Part shown: positions 15,599 through 23,863 of the stretch, piece after piece
Position numbering within the stretch: the first letter of the stretch is position 1
Layout of the letters: each line of letters opens with the position of its first letter
From: an uncultured Myxococcales bacterium
GTDB taxonomy: Bacteria > Myxococcota_A > UBA9042 > DTJE01
Length of the DNA: 64,000 bases
Direction: 5' to 3'
NCBI GenBank assembly: GCA_903936705.1
Contig: CAIZWN010000035.1
Location: 124,001-188,000, forward strand
The notes under the pieces: model-generated
What the model was told of the DNA's origin: nothing
What the model saw: the letters and a program-made list of their open reading frames with translations, nothing else
Databases searched by the model: none
Made by a program: the position numbers and the translations under genes

Positions 15599-15683
15599 AG
15601 GTTCCTCCCGTTCTGAACTACTGATACGGTATTTTAGTGAGCCGATCAAATCAACAATGGACGAACTTCGCCGTTGCCGCGTG

Positions 15684-15709
15684 GCCCCGGGAGGTTTCCC
15701 ACCCGGGGC
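15684..15709. other. Strong GC hairpin upstream of the DUF433 gene
   Basis: GCCCCGGG (15684-15691) and CCCGGGGC (15702-15709) form an 8-base perfect stem with a 10-base loop. It could be an operator or an old terminator for sequence on either side; no T-run follows. Confidence 0.4.
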
Positions 15710-15746
15710 TCCCATAGATCCGGACTTGCGCAATTAACGCATACGG

Positions 15747-15866
15747 CTAGTTGGTTCGCAGATTCGCTGCGCGATAGATGGAGTGAACGACCCCGTGGGC
15801 GATCATCGCGCACTCGATGTCGCGTTCGTGGACCTCCGGAAGGGATTCGTAATGACGGACCGCCAT
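15747..15866 (-). other. Possible 39-codon remnant
   Basis: A minus-strand frame from ATG 15866 to a TAG at 15747-15749 reads MAVRHYESLPEVHERDIECA, then MIAHGVVHSIYRAANLRTN. It extends upstream without a start to about 15935, so it looks like the tail of a larger gene. I do not recognise it. The rest of 15599-16089 holds only the hairpin at 15684 and a promoter candidate at 15997. Confidence 0.25.
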
Positions 15867-15996
15867 TCCGAAATCGCTCTCGAACGAAAATGATCTTCGG
15901 ATTCTATCCCCGTAATACCCCGCTTTGGAAGGGGTTTCTTATCTACACTGCCCCGCGCCCAACACTCCAAATGCGGCAATTCGGTCAAGATCGCCC

Positions 15997-16024
15997 TTGG
16001 TTCCTGCGAATGTTCGGGTAAAAT
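15997..16024 (+). promoter_or_regulatory. Putative promoter of the 13-haem cytochrome gene
   Basis: TTGGTT at 15997-16002, a 16-base spacer, and TAAAAT at 16019-16024. Transcription from here would leave a leader of about 60 bases before GTG 16090. Confidence 0.45.
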
Positions 16025-16089
16025 GCGCCCGGGCGCGAAGTCGGCCATGCAACCGACTCGGGACAGACGGCTATTGCCGGGGGGTATCG

Positions 16090-17904
16090 GTGGACGGAAA
16101 GGAAGTACGCGGAACCGGGCTTTACCGGAACTGGATCAGCTATTTCGGGGCCCTCGTGGTCCTGGCCAGCGTCCTGATGATCACCGGTACTCTGATCGCG
16201 GAATTCAGCCTGAAGAGCCCGAGTCCGTATATCGGCATCTTCACGTACATGGTGTTTCCGGGCGTCCTGATTGGCGGTGTCGTAATGTTCTTCTTCGGGA
16301 TGCGCCACGAAAGCCTTCGACGACGCCGTGCGAAAACCAAAGATGCCCTGCCCTTCCCGAAGGTGGATCTGAACGACCCGCGCATGCGGCGCAAATTCGC
16401 ATACTGGCTGGTTGGCGGCGGCTTCCTGGCTGTCCTGATGGCCTTTGTCGGCTACAACGCGTTCCTTTACACCGAGTCGGTCGAATTCTGCGGCACGGTC
16501 TGCCACACCGTCATGGAACCCGAGCACGTCGCCCGCCTGGAAGGCCCGCACGCTCGCGTTCCATGTGTTGATTGCCATGTTGGCAACGGCGTTTCCTGGT
16601 ACGTGAAATCCAAGATGTCCGGCCTTTACCAGGTGTACGCGGTAGCTACGGGCGACTACGAGCGGCCGATCCCGGTCCCCGTCAAGAACCTGCGGCCCGC
16701 ACGCGAAACGTGCGAAGAGTGCCACTGGCCGAACAAGTTCTTCGGTGCGCAGTTGCAGCAGAATCCGCACTTCCGCTATGACGAAGCCAACACGCCCGAA
16801 CAGGTCAGCCTGCTGATAAAGACCGGTGGCGGAACTCCCAACCTGGGCCAGAAGGCCGGAATCCACTGGCACATGGTCGTGGACAACGTCGTGGAATACG
16901 CGGCGACGGACGAGAAACTGCAGGATATCCCCTGGGTTCGCGTCACGCACAACGATGGCTCTACGAAGGAATACATCGACCGGAAAGCCAAGGTCACTGA
17001 GGCGGATATCTCGGCCTTGCCGAAGCACAAGGTCGACTGCATGGACTGTCACAACCGGCCGTCGCACGTGTTTGTGCCGCCAGAGACAGGGGTGGACAAG
17101 GCTGGCGAGTCGGGCAGCATCTCGATGACTCTGCCCTGGGTCAAGAAACTGGCCGTCGACTCCCTGGTGGCCGAGTACCCGGACAAGCAGACAGCTCACG
17201 ACGGGATCCGTCAGGCATTCACTACCTATTACGGCGACCGATATCCGAACATACTGAAGACTCGAGCCGCCGACGTAACGCAGGCGGTCGAGACCGTGAC
17301 TGCGATATACGACCGCAATGTCTTCCCGGCAATGAACGTGAACTGGAAGACCTACGCTTCAAACATCGGTCACAGGAACTGGAAGGGCTGCTTCAGGTGC
17401 CACGACAACGAGCACGTCACAAAGGACGGCCAGGTGCTCAGCAACGACTGCACGCTTTGCCACACAATGCCTCAACGAAGCGCATTGATGCCGCTGGGCT
17501 CGGTGGCCCCGGCCAGCGATCGGAATTGGCACCCGTGGGAACTTAAGGGCAGGCATGCGGAAGTCCTTTGTTCACGCTGCCACGAGGCGGGGTATCGTCC
17601 GCCCACCGAATGTGCCGAGTGCCACAAGCTGGACAAGAAGGCACCGATGATGGCGGACGGCTGCGACAGTTGCCACTCGACACCTGGAGTCCGCAAGCCC
17701 GTCACGGAATGCAAGGACTGCCACGAAAGCCTGGGTGAACTTCACAAGAAGGAAGCGCACTCGGCCGAGAACTGCCTGACCTGCCACAAGCCCCATGGCT
17801 GGAAGGTGCCGGCCCGCGAGACGTGTCAGGGGTGCCACGAGGAAAAGAAGGCCCACTATCCCGATCAGCCCTGCGCGAAATGCCACAATTTCAAGGGTTC
17901 GTGA
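16090..17904 (+). CDS. NapC/NirT-type multihaem cytochrome c, 13 haem motifs
   Basis: 604 residues from GTG 16090, where a G-run lies about five bases upstream. Two membrane helices occupy about 17-40 and 50-75, a third lies near 105-125, and the rest is periplasmic. Twelve CXXCH motifs are present (CVDCH, CEECH, CMDCH, CFRCH, CTLCH, CSRCH, CAECH, CDSCH, CKDCH, CLTCH, CQGCH, CAKCH). The first site is CGTVCH at 134-139, a CX3CH spacing. The NapC-like part suggests quinol oxidation, and the haem-rich tail would pass electrons to periplasmic acceptors. A convergent cytochrome/FeS/NrfD operon lies next door. The last 14 bases overlap the end of the gene on the other strand. Confidence 0.92.
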   Translation: MDGKEVRGTGLYRNWISYFGALVVLASVLMITGTLIAEFSLKSPSPYIGIFTYMVFPGVLIGGVVMFFFGMRHESLRRRRAKTKDALPFPKVDLNDPRMRRKFAYWLVGGGFLAVLMAFVGYNAFLYTESVEFCGTVCHTVMEPEHVARLEGPHARVPCVDCHVGNGVSWYVKSKMSGLYQVYAVATGDYERPIPVPVKNLRPARETCEECHWPNKFFGAQLQQNPHFRYDEANTPEQVSLLIKTGGGTPNLGQKAGIHWHMVVDNVVEYAATDEKLQDIPWVRVTHNDGSTKEYIDRKAKVTEADISALPKHKVDCMDCHNRPSHVFVPPETGVDKAGESGSISMTLPWVKKLAVDSLVAEYPDKQTAHDGIRQAFTTYYGDRYPNILKTRAADVTQAVETVTAIYDRNVFPAMNVNWKTYASNIGHRNWKGCFRCHDNEHVTKDGQVLSNDCTLCHTMPQRSALMPLGSVAPASDRNWHPWELKGRHAEVLCSRCHEAGYRPPTECAECHKLDKKAPMMADGCDSCHSTPGVRKPVTECKDCHESLGELHKKEAHSAENCLTCHKPHGWKVPARETCQGCHEEKKAHYPDQPCAKCHNFKGS

Positions 17905-19651
17905 CCGCCGGACGGGCAGACGCCTTGCGACGGACGATCCGGGACGCCCCGATCAATGCCCCACCGAACAGCGCCAGTGTAAGGAACAATGTCAGCGGCC
18001 GCCCGCGCGGAATGTCCTCCAGCAACACCTTGACAGCAGCCAATCCCAGGGCAAGGAACGTGGCCCAGCGGAACTCGGCCCTCTCGCGACGGCGGCCCAG
18101 GGAAGCAAGGCCCAGAGCCAGAATACCCAGCACGCCCGTTCTGAGGACGGCCAGTGCCCCGTGGTCCGCCGATTCCCCAAAGCCAGCCAGCGGCCCTGCC
18201 AAGATACCGACGACCGTCCCCGCAATCCCGACGCCAACTACCAGGCTAAGGATGAAGCAAGGGGCAGTCCAAGCCCAGCAACGACCGTCCGGAGCCAGAT
18301 GTCGACGCAGCACCCACAGTGAGACCGAAGCCAGAAACAGGCTGGCCAGCGCCGCTAGTTGAGGCGGGCCATCGGGAGTCTCCTTCCCCACCAGAGACTG
18401 CAGCGACTGAGTAAGAAGTCCCGTGGCAAGGGCGCTGGCCAGTACCAGGATTGCGACCTGAATCCGCAGCGCCACGCGATCCGATCGCACCGCCGCAAAG
18501 GCCAGTATCAGGGCCAGCACCGTCCACAGCACCCCGGCCAGCGGCAACGGCAAGGCCAGCCTAAGTGCCTCGACCGCAAGCAGCGAACCCAGGGCCGTAC
18601 AGCAGGCAACATTCAGCCGCCGGTCCTCCCGGTTCTCCAGGCGCAGGAACGCGGCCGAGTGGGCGGCAATCGCGACCAATCCCGCAAGGGCGGCAAGAAC
18701 CAGGCGTCCAGGCATCTCGGCCCCTGCAACGGCCACTGCGCCCTCGAAACCTACGGCGACCACGGCCAGGGACTGGACAACCTCGAAAACGCCCACCGAA
18801 TGGCGCTGCACGAGAATCCGATAGGCAAACGCCGAAAGATAGAGGCTGGCCAGGCCAGCCTGGAAAGCCAGCAATTCCGATGACGACACCCAGTCATAGG
18901 CCTGAACACCGAACCGGATGGCCAGCAGACCGATCACCACATTCAGGGCCAGCGCCGCTGGCCAGGCCAGTTCGTCCCATTCACGGTGCCACGCGACCGC
19001 CAGAGAAGCGGCTCCCAGCGGCAACAGCACCAGCACAATCGGGCTCGCAGAGCGGACGGCGATGACAAGGCTTACCGAGGTAACGGCTGCGGTCATAGCG
19101 GCCAGAAAGGCCAGGGTCCTCAACCCGCGACGCCACGTAACAAAGAGGATCGCCAGCGCAAAGGCCGCCAGGAGCGCAGACCCCAGGAACGGCCCAAGCA
19201 CCGAAAAGCGCGTGGAACCCTCCCAGACAATCGGGAAGGCAACAAGAATCGCAGCCACACCGTGAAACGAGGCGTCAACTTTCCGTCCGTCGCGACCCGC
19301 CAACTCGGCCATCAAGCCCCAAAGAGCCGCCCAAGTCAGCCCAAGGCCGATGCCCAGCACCTCCGACAGGGTGTCGGCCTCGGTCAATGCCCGCAGCAGA
19401 AAGGCGCCAGCCAGAATCAGGAAGGTCCGGCCAGCCCGGATGGCAAACCCTTGCCACGCAGACGGCTGGTCTTCGGGGTCATCTAACGTATCCCCCGCCG
19501 CCTTGGCGACCTCGGCAGGCTCGACTTCCAGGGGAGCCGCGGCAGCAAACCCGTCACGCACACCCTCAAGCGTGTCCAGACGGCGCACAAGGGTCTCGAC
19601 GCGCGCTTCGAGGCCTTCGATTCTGGACGCCAGATCCTCGCGTTGGGTCAC
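17891..19651 (-). CDS. Large polytopic membrane protein with N-terminal coiled coil (DUF2339-like)
   Basis: About 586 residues. The first 35 form a heptad-rich helix (LASRIEGLEARVETLVRRLD), followed by a Pro/Ala/Glu linker and then some 15 or more hydrophobic helices with few charged loops. This layout resembles DUF2339 membrane proteins, but no catalytic motif is visible. GTG 19651 is chosen because GGAGG precedes it by five bases; a TTG at 19678 is possible. It follows nrfD in the same direction with a gap of 35 bases, so it is probably the last gene of the electron-transfer operon, perhaps as an assembly or quinone-site partner. That role is speculative. Confidence 0.7.
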   Translation of the reverse strand: MTQREDLASRIEGLEARVETLVRRLDTLEGVRDGFAAAAPLEVEPAEVAKAAGDTLDDPEDQPSAWQGFAIRAGRTFLILAGAFLLRALTEADTLSEVLGIGLGLTWAALWGLMAELAGRDGRKVDASFHGVAAILVAFPIVWEGSTRFSVLGPFLGSALLAAFALAILFVTWRRGLRTLAFLAAMTAAVTSVSLVIAVRSASPIVLVLLPLGAASLAVAWHREWDELAWPAALALNVVIGLLAIRFGVQAYDWVSSSELLAFQAGLASLYLSAFAYRILVQRHSVGVFEVVQSLAVVAVGFEGAVAVAGAEMPGRLVLAALAGLVAIAAHSAAFLRLENREDRRLNVACCTALGSLLAVEALRLALPLPLAGVLWTVLALILAFAAVRSDRVALRIQVAILVLASALATGLLTQSLQSLVGKETPDGPPQLAALASLFLASVSLWVLRRHLAPDGRCWAWTAPCFILSLVVGVGIAGTVVGILAGPLAGFGESADHGALAVLRTGVLGILALGLASLGRRRERAEFRWATFLALGLAAVKVLLEDIPRGRPLTLFLTLALFGGALIGASRIVRRKASARPAVTNP

Positions 19652-19686
19652 GTCAACCTCCACCGGGGGCGACCCCAAACGTCATG

Positions 19687-20874
19687 TCACAGCCTGCCCT
19701 TGCCGATGGCGGAATCAGACGGGAACAGCGGGACAAGGAAGTCGAAGAAACGCAGAAGCAGGAACGGCACAGTGAACACAATCGCGGCCACCAGCAGCCC
19801 CTCCCGGTCCCACATGCCCGGCATGTACGACGTGTAGCCGCGGAAGGACTTGGACATCAACTGTCCGCCGATGACCACGTTCCAGCGCATCGCCAGAACC
19901 TGGATCAGCAGCAGTACCGATGACGAGAAAATCAGCACATTACGCGTCCGCTGCCCCAGCCGAACCAGGGAGTTCAGGCCCAGGAGCAGGAACGGGATCA
20001 GCGAGCAGATCAGCAACTGCAAGACTACGTGGCTCCAGAATAGCTTGTCGTGGATCAGGACCGACAATGCCTCCCATTCCGCCATCTGCTGATAGGCGAT
20101 CGACAGGACCTGCATCAGTTCCAGGGCCACGTCAATGATCATGAAGCCCCAGAGGTAGTTGGCCATCGTCTGCACGCAGGGCCCATCCACTTCCACCCGT
20201 CGCAACCACGAGATTACGTAGAACAGCAGGATCAGGACCGCGATGCCCGACACGATTGCAGACAGCAGAAAGATGATGAACATCAATGGCGTCGACCACC
20301 ACGGGTTCGCCTTGATGGACCCGAACAGGAAGCCCACGTATCCGTGCAGAAAGCAGGCAATAGGGATCCCCAGGCCGGCCAGGAACTTCACGACTCGGTG
20401 GTCCAGGGCACGCGTCCGGTCGTCAACCCGCAGGTCGAACAGCGCCAATGCCTTGAAAATAAAGCCCAGAAAGCCCTTTTCAGCCAGCGCCCGGTTGACG
20501 ATCTCCTCGCGCATCGAGAACCAGACCTCGACCACCACAAGGGCCATGTAAGTCAGATAGACGATGCCGAAACCTGCCATTGCCGACGTCGAGGACGGCG
20601 TAATCATTATGTTGAAGGCACGCATCGGAAGGCCCAGGTGCAGAAGCAGGGGCAGCGTCGCGAACAGCAGGAAAGCAAAAGATGAAACCAGGGCGAATCG
20701 CGCAACCGGCTTCAGCGTTTCCTGGCCGAACAGATGGTACAAAGACGACACGATGAAAGCGCCGGCCACCAGCCCGGTGATGTAGGGATACAGCACGATC
20801 ATGACTGTCCACGTGACATGCTGCTCGTTGGGAAACACGAAACCCATTAGTTCCGAGATGGCCTCGACGTGCAT
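19687..20874 (-). CDS. nrfD: NrfD/PsrC-family quinone-interacting membrane subunit
   Basis: 395 residues with nine to ten membrane helices. Segments such as WTVMIVLYPYITGLVAGAFI, RAFNIMITPSSTSAMAGFGI and ACFLHGYVGFLFGSIKANPW match the NrfD/PsrC/QrcD/ActC family, which carries a quinol-binding site at the periplasmic face. The ATG at 20874 overlaps the stop of the ferredoxin gene (TGATG), and AAGGAGGTGG provides a strong ribosome binding site. Together with the ferredoxin and nonahaem cytochrome it makes a quinone-cytochrome c oxidoreductase unit resembling Geobacter CbcSTU. Confidence 0.93.
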   Translation of the reverse strand: MHVEAISELMGFVFPNEQHVTWTVMIVLYPYITGLVAGAFIVSSLYHLFGQETLKPVARFALVSSFAFLLFATLPLLLHLGLPMRAFNIMITPSSTSAMAGFGIVYLTYMALVVVEVWFSMREEIVNRALAEKGFLGFIFKALALFDLRVDDRTRALDHRVVKFLAGLGIPIACFLHGYVGFLFGSIKANPWWSTPLMFIIFLLSAIVSGIAVLILLFYVISWLRRVEVDGPCVQTMANYLWGFMIIDVALELMQVLSIAYQQMAEWEALSVLIHDKLFWSHVVLQLLICSLIPFLLLGLNSLVRLGQRTRNVLIFSSSVLLLIQVLAMRWNVVIGGQLMSKSFRGYTSYMPGMWDREGLLVAAIVFTVPFLLLRFFDFLVPLFPSDSAIGKGRL

Positions 20875-21650
20875 CAAACCACCTCCTTGTCTAGACCGAT
20901 GTAGTAGCACTTCGGATTGGTCCCCAGGGCCGGCTTCAAGACGCCGTAACGGCTGGAGTTCAGCAGTGCCCGTATCCGGCTGGTCGCGTCCTTCAGGTTG
21001 CCGGCGGACCGCGCACCAACCGGGCAGGCCTGCGAGCAGGCGGTCGGCAGCCCCTTCGTGATTCGGTGGTAGCACAGCGTGCACTTGTCCGCATACCCGT
21101 TCTGGGGATGGATGAAGCGAACGCCGTAGGGGCACGCCTGCACGCAGTAACCGCAGCCGATACACCGCTTGCGGTCCACCAGCGTCACCCCGTCAGGCGC
21201 CGCATAGGAGGCGCCAACCGGACAGACCTGGACGCACGGCGCCGTCGCACACTGGTTGCACAACTTCGGCACGAAGAAGGACTTCGCGACATCCTTTTTA
21301 GGATGGGCCGGGTCCTCCGGGAAGCCATCCAGGGCGCCCCGCGGAGAATCGACCTCGACACGGCCGTTCGCCAGGACCGTATAACGCTCGACCCAGGTAC
21401 GGTGGTAGCCGTCGGGCACACTGTTCTCGGCCTTGCATGCCCGCACGCACGAACCGCAACCCATGCACTTGGTCGTGTCAACTATGAATCCCCAGGTGTA
21501 ATCCTCGCGCTTGTAGGGGGCGCGCTCGGCGGCACGGACGGCGAACGGGACCAGAAGGCTGAATGCGCCGACCAGCCCGATCTTCATGAATTGCCGCCTG
21601 CCAACCGCCAGAGAAGCCCGGTCCAGCACGTCGCTGCCGTCTTCGATCAT
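20874..21650 (-). CDS. Periplasmic ferredoxin with four [4Fe-4S] clusters and Tat-like signal
   Basis: 258 residues. The N-terminal RRQFMKIGLVGAFSLL looks like a twin-arginine signal or anchor. Four cysteine sets follow: CMGCGSCVRACKAE, CNQCATAPCVQVCPVG, CIGCGYCVQACPYG and CTLCYHRITKG with TACSQACPVG. This is the NrfC/PsrB/DmsB family that wires a cytochrome or molybdoenzyme to NrfD. No molybdopterin subunit is encoded nearby, so electrons probably run between quinone and the nonahaem cytochrome. GGAGGTG precedes ATG 21650 by four bases, and the ATG overlaps the stop of the cytochrome gene. Confidence 0.95.
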   Translation of the reverse strand: MIEDGSDVLDRASLAVGRRQFMKIGLVGAFSLLVPFAVRAAERAPYKREDYTWGFIVDTTKCMGCGSCVRACKAENSVPDGYHRTWVERYTVLANGRVEVDSPRGALDGFPEDPAHPKKDVAKSFFVPKLCNQCATAPCVQVCPVGASYAAPDGVTLVDRKRCIGCGYCVQACPYGVRFIHPQNGYADKCTLCYHRITKGLPTACSQACPVGARSAGNLKDATSRIRALLNSSRYGVLKPALGTNPKCYYIGLDKEVV

Positions 21651-22645
21651 CGAGCACCTCCTTCGCCGACCACCACGGACTTGGCCGGCCGGTGCATCGT
21701 GTGGATCTTCTCCTCGGCGTGACAGTCGACACAGCGCTTCTGCCGATCTGCGTCGTCCGACGCCATCTCGTTCCGGTGGGCCTCGAACGACGCCAGTTGC
21801 GGTATGCTCCCCTTGCCACGGAACGGCTGCTGCTGGTGGCACATCAGACAGAATTTCGGGTTGCCGTTCTTGAAGATGCGGCCCGAGAATTCGCTGTCCT
21901 GGTGGAACACGTGGCACGTCGAGCACTCAAGGTCCTTGTGTGGCTTGGTCTTGTAGTCAGCCAGCACGTCGGCATGGCAGTCCTTGCACTGGAAGGTCAC
22001 CACATGGCCGTCTGGCAGCGCCTTGCTGCGGATTGCAGGGTCCAGATGGCAGTCTGTACAAGCATGGATCAGCGGGTGCAGCCGAGCCTGCGAAACCTTC
22101 CGGTCCAGAAACAGCGGCTCGTGCGGACTGTGGCAGCCCTGGCACTTCACCGACGAATCCGTGACGCCCATTCGCGTAAAATGCTCGGCCGCGTCGATGG
22201 TGGGGAACAGCTTTGGCCTGGCCTGGAGTCGCCGGTGGCACGCCAGACAGTTGGCCTGGGCCAGTTCCCGAAACATCTTCCCCTTGTCTGGAGCAAGCCC
22301 ATCGGTCCTCGCCTGAACATGCTCGGCAGCCGGCCCGTGGCAGTCCTCGCACTGCACCGTCAGATGGACGTCCTTCTCGTGGGCGTCGAACTCGGCCTTG
22401 TGACAAACCTCGCAAGCCCCCTTTCCCTGGAGGGTCGGCTCGCGTGCCGCCTCCTCGTCCAGGGCCGCCGTCCTGAAAAAGCCGATCTCCCCGAATCCCG
22501 AAGGCTTAAGGTACTGCCTGACCCCCAGGCCAGCCAGGATTGCCAGCATGAACAGGAGGAAGAAACGTCGAGAGTAGGGGAAGGATAGGATTCCAGTCTT
22601 TTCAGGTCCGCTGTGGCCACCCGATTGCTGCGCTTCGCCCGCCAT
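21647..22645 (-). CDS. Membrane-anchored nonahaem cytochrome c
   Basis: 332 residues. A single N-terminal helix (FFLLFMLAILAGLGV, about 29-43) anchors a periplasmic domain with nine CXXCH motifs: CEVCH, CEDCH, CLACH, CQGCH, CTDCH, CKDCH, CSTCH, CLMCH and CVDCH. Many free histidines (HVQ, HFTR, HLTV) could be distal ligands. It is the first gene of a minus-strand operon with ferredoxin and NrfD, joined by 4-base overlaps. In Geobacter Cbc complexes a cytochrome occupies the same place but usually with fewer haems. Probable role: exchange electrons between the quinone pool and periplasmic carriers. Confidence 0.93.
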   Translation of the reverse strand: MAGEAQQSGGHSGPEKTGILSFPYSRRFFLLFMLAILAGLGVRQYLKPSGFGEIGFFRTAALDEEAAREPTLQGKGACEVCHKAEFDAHEKDVHLTVQCEDCHGPAAEHVQARTDGLAPDKGKMFRELAQANCLACHRRLQARPKLFPTIDAAEHFTRMGVTDSSVKCQGCHSPHEPLFLDRKVSQARLHPLIHACTDCHLDPAIRSKALPDGHVVTFQCKDCHADVLADYKTKPHKDLECSTCHVFHQDSEFSGRIFKNGNPKFCLMCHQQQPFRGKGSIPQLASFEAHRNEMASDDADRQKRCVDCHAEEKIHTMHRPAKSVVVGEGGAR

Positions 22646-22837
22646 GCCGCCCCCGATTGTGAAGAAGCTGCCGCATGCAGACCGGCTCCAGCCGAGGCGT
22701 TCATATGCGCGCTGGCAAGGAATCCCAAAAACGGTCGCATTCGGGCTGTCAACTAGTTTCCGGAATATGTATGACTTTTGTCAAAGGCTTGTTGAAAATC
22801 CGAAGTCAACGCTGCTGATTAGGATGAATCGAGGGAA

Positions 22838-23863
22838 TCAGGGTTTCTTTTTCTGGACGGTTGGTTTGCCCGAAAACAACGTGATCGACATCAACAATAT
22901 GACGCCGACCGATATGCCGATGTCTGCGATGTTATAGCGCGGCCAGTGCCAGTCTTGCCAGTAGTTATGAATGAAATCGACCACGTAGGTCAAAGTCAGT
23001 CGATCAACCAGGTTTCCGATGGCCCCGCCCATTATGCCGCCCAGAGCGATGACAGGGATCAGTCCCGGGCCCGGCGGGCGGACCAGCAACCATCCGACCG
23101 CGATCAGAGCCACGATCGACAGCACAAAGAAGATCGTCCTGCGCAGGCCCTCGTCCAGGCTCAGCAGCATGCTGAAGGCACCTGCCGGATTCTCGGCGTA
23201 CGAGAAATCGAAAAATCCTGGTATCAGAACAATCTCCCGATGGCCGACCAGGTATGCCTGCCCGGGCACCGCCTTTGATCCCGGATCGACCTCGGATCCG
23301 CCCATCGGTATCGGATGCAGTCCGGTGCGTGCAACCTCCGAGGCCTCGTCGTCCGACAGGTGGGGAAGGCGCGACTTCAGGTATTCGGCAACGCTGACCT
23401 TCGACAACACTTCGCGCACCTGACGTCTGGCTTCCTGCAGACCAAGCTCGGGCCGCTCACGCTGAAGAGCCTTTTCCATCACCCACGCGTCGTTGCGCTC
23501 GATGCGCCTGGCGAAACGTTCAACCTTCCCGCTGTCGAACACGAAAAAGCCCACGGCCTCGATATTGCGCGATGGCTCCAATTCGAAGACAGGATCGCCC
23601 GGGTCCAACGCAACCTGCTGCGGCAGACGCCACAACGACCCTCGAAGCGTCCCGTCGTCAAGGTCGGAAAAGCGGGTTCGAACGACGTCCCCAACAGTCA
23701 TCCCCGAGGCCCCAGCCGGGGCAGTGACCGGCAGCAGGTGCCTGGGCGTCGCAAGGTTTTCCTCCATCCACCGCTTGGACCACAAGTCGGACCCTGCAAC
23801 ACCAAGGATCACGCACACAGTCACCGTCCATCGAACAACCAGCTTGCGTCTTTCCATTGTCAT
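22838..23863 (-). CDS. lspA: Lipoprotein signal peptidase with large insertion
   Basis: 341 residues, about twice the usual length. The catalytic Asp motifs are intact: IGNLVDRL and, later, PRYNIADIG, with NPAGAFSML and VVDFIHNYW in family order. After the first membrane helix (WTVTVCVILGVAGSDLWSK) about 180 extra residues intervene before the familiar IPGFFDFSYAENPAGAF segment. This insert is charged and partly helical, so it should form a periplasmic domain. ATG 23863 overlaps the ileS stop (ATGA), preserving the classic ileS-lspA pairing. The enzyme removes signal peptides from the many lipoproteins seen in this window. Confidence 0.9.
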   Translation of the reverse strand: MTMERRKLVVRWTVTVCVILGVAGSDLWSKRWMEENLATPRHLLPVTAPAGASGMTVGDVVRTRFSDLDDGTLRGSLWRLPQQVALDPGDPVFELEPSRNIEAVGFFVFDSGKVERFARRIERNDAWVMEKALQRERPELGLQEARRQVREVLSKVSVAEYLKSRLPHLSDDEASEVARTGLHPIPMGGSEVDPGSKAVPGQAYLVGHREIVLIPGFFDFSYAENPAGAFSMLLSLDEGLRRTIFFVLSIVALIAVGWLLVRPPGPGLIPVIALGGIMGGAIGNLVDRLTLTYVVDFIHNYWQDWHWPRYNIADIGISVGVILLMSITLFSGKPTVQKKKP

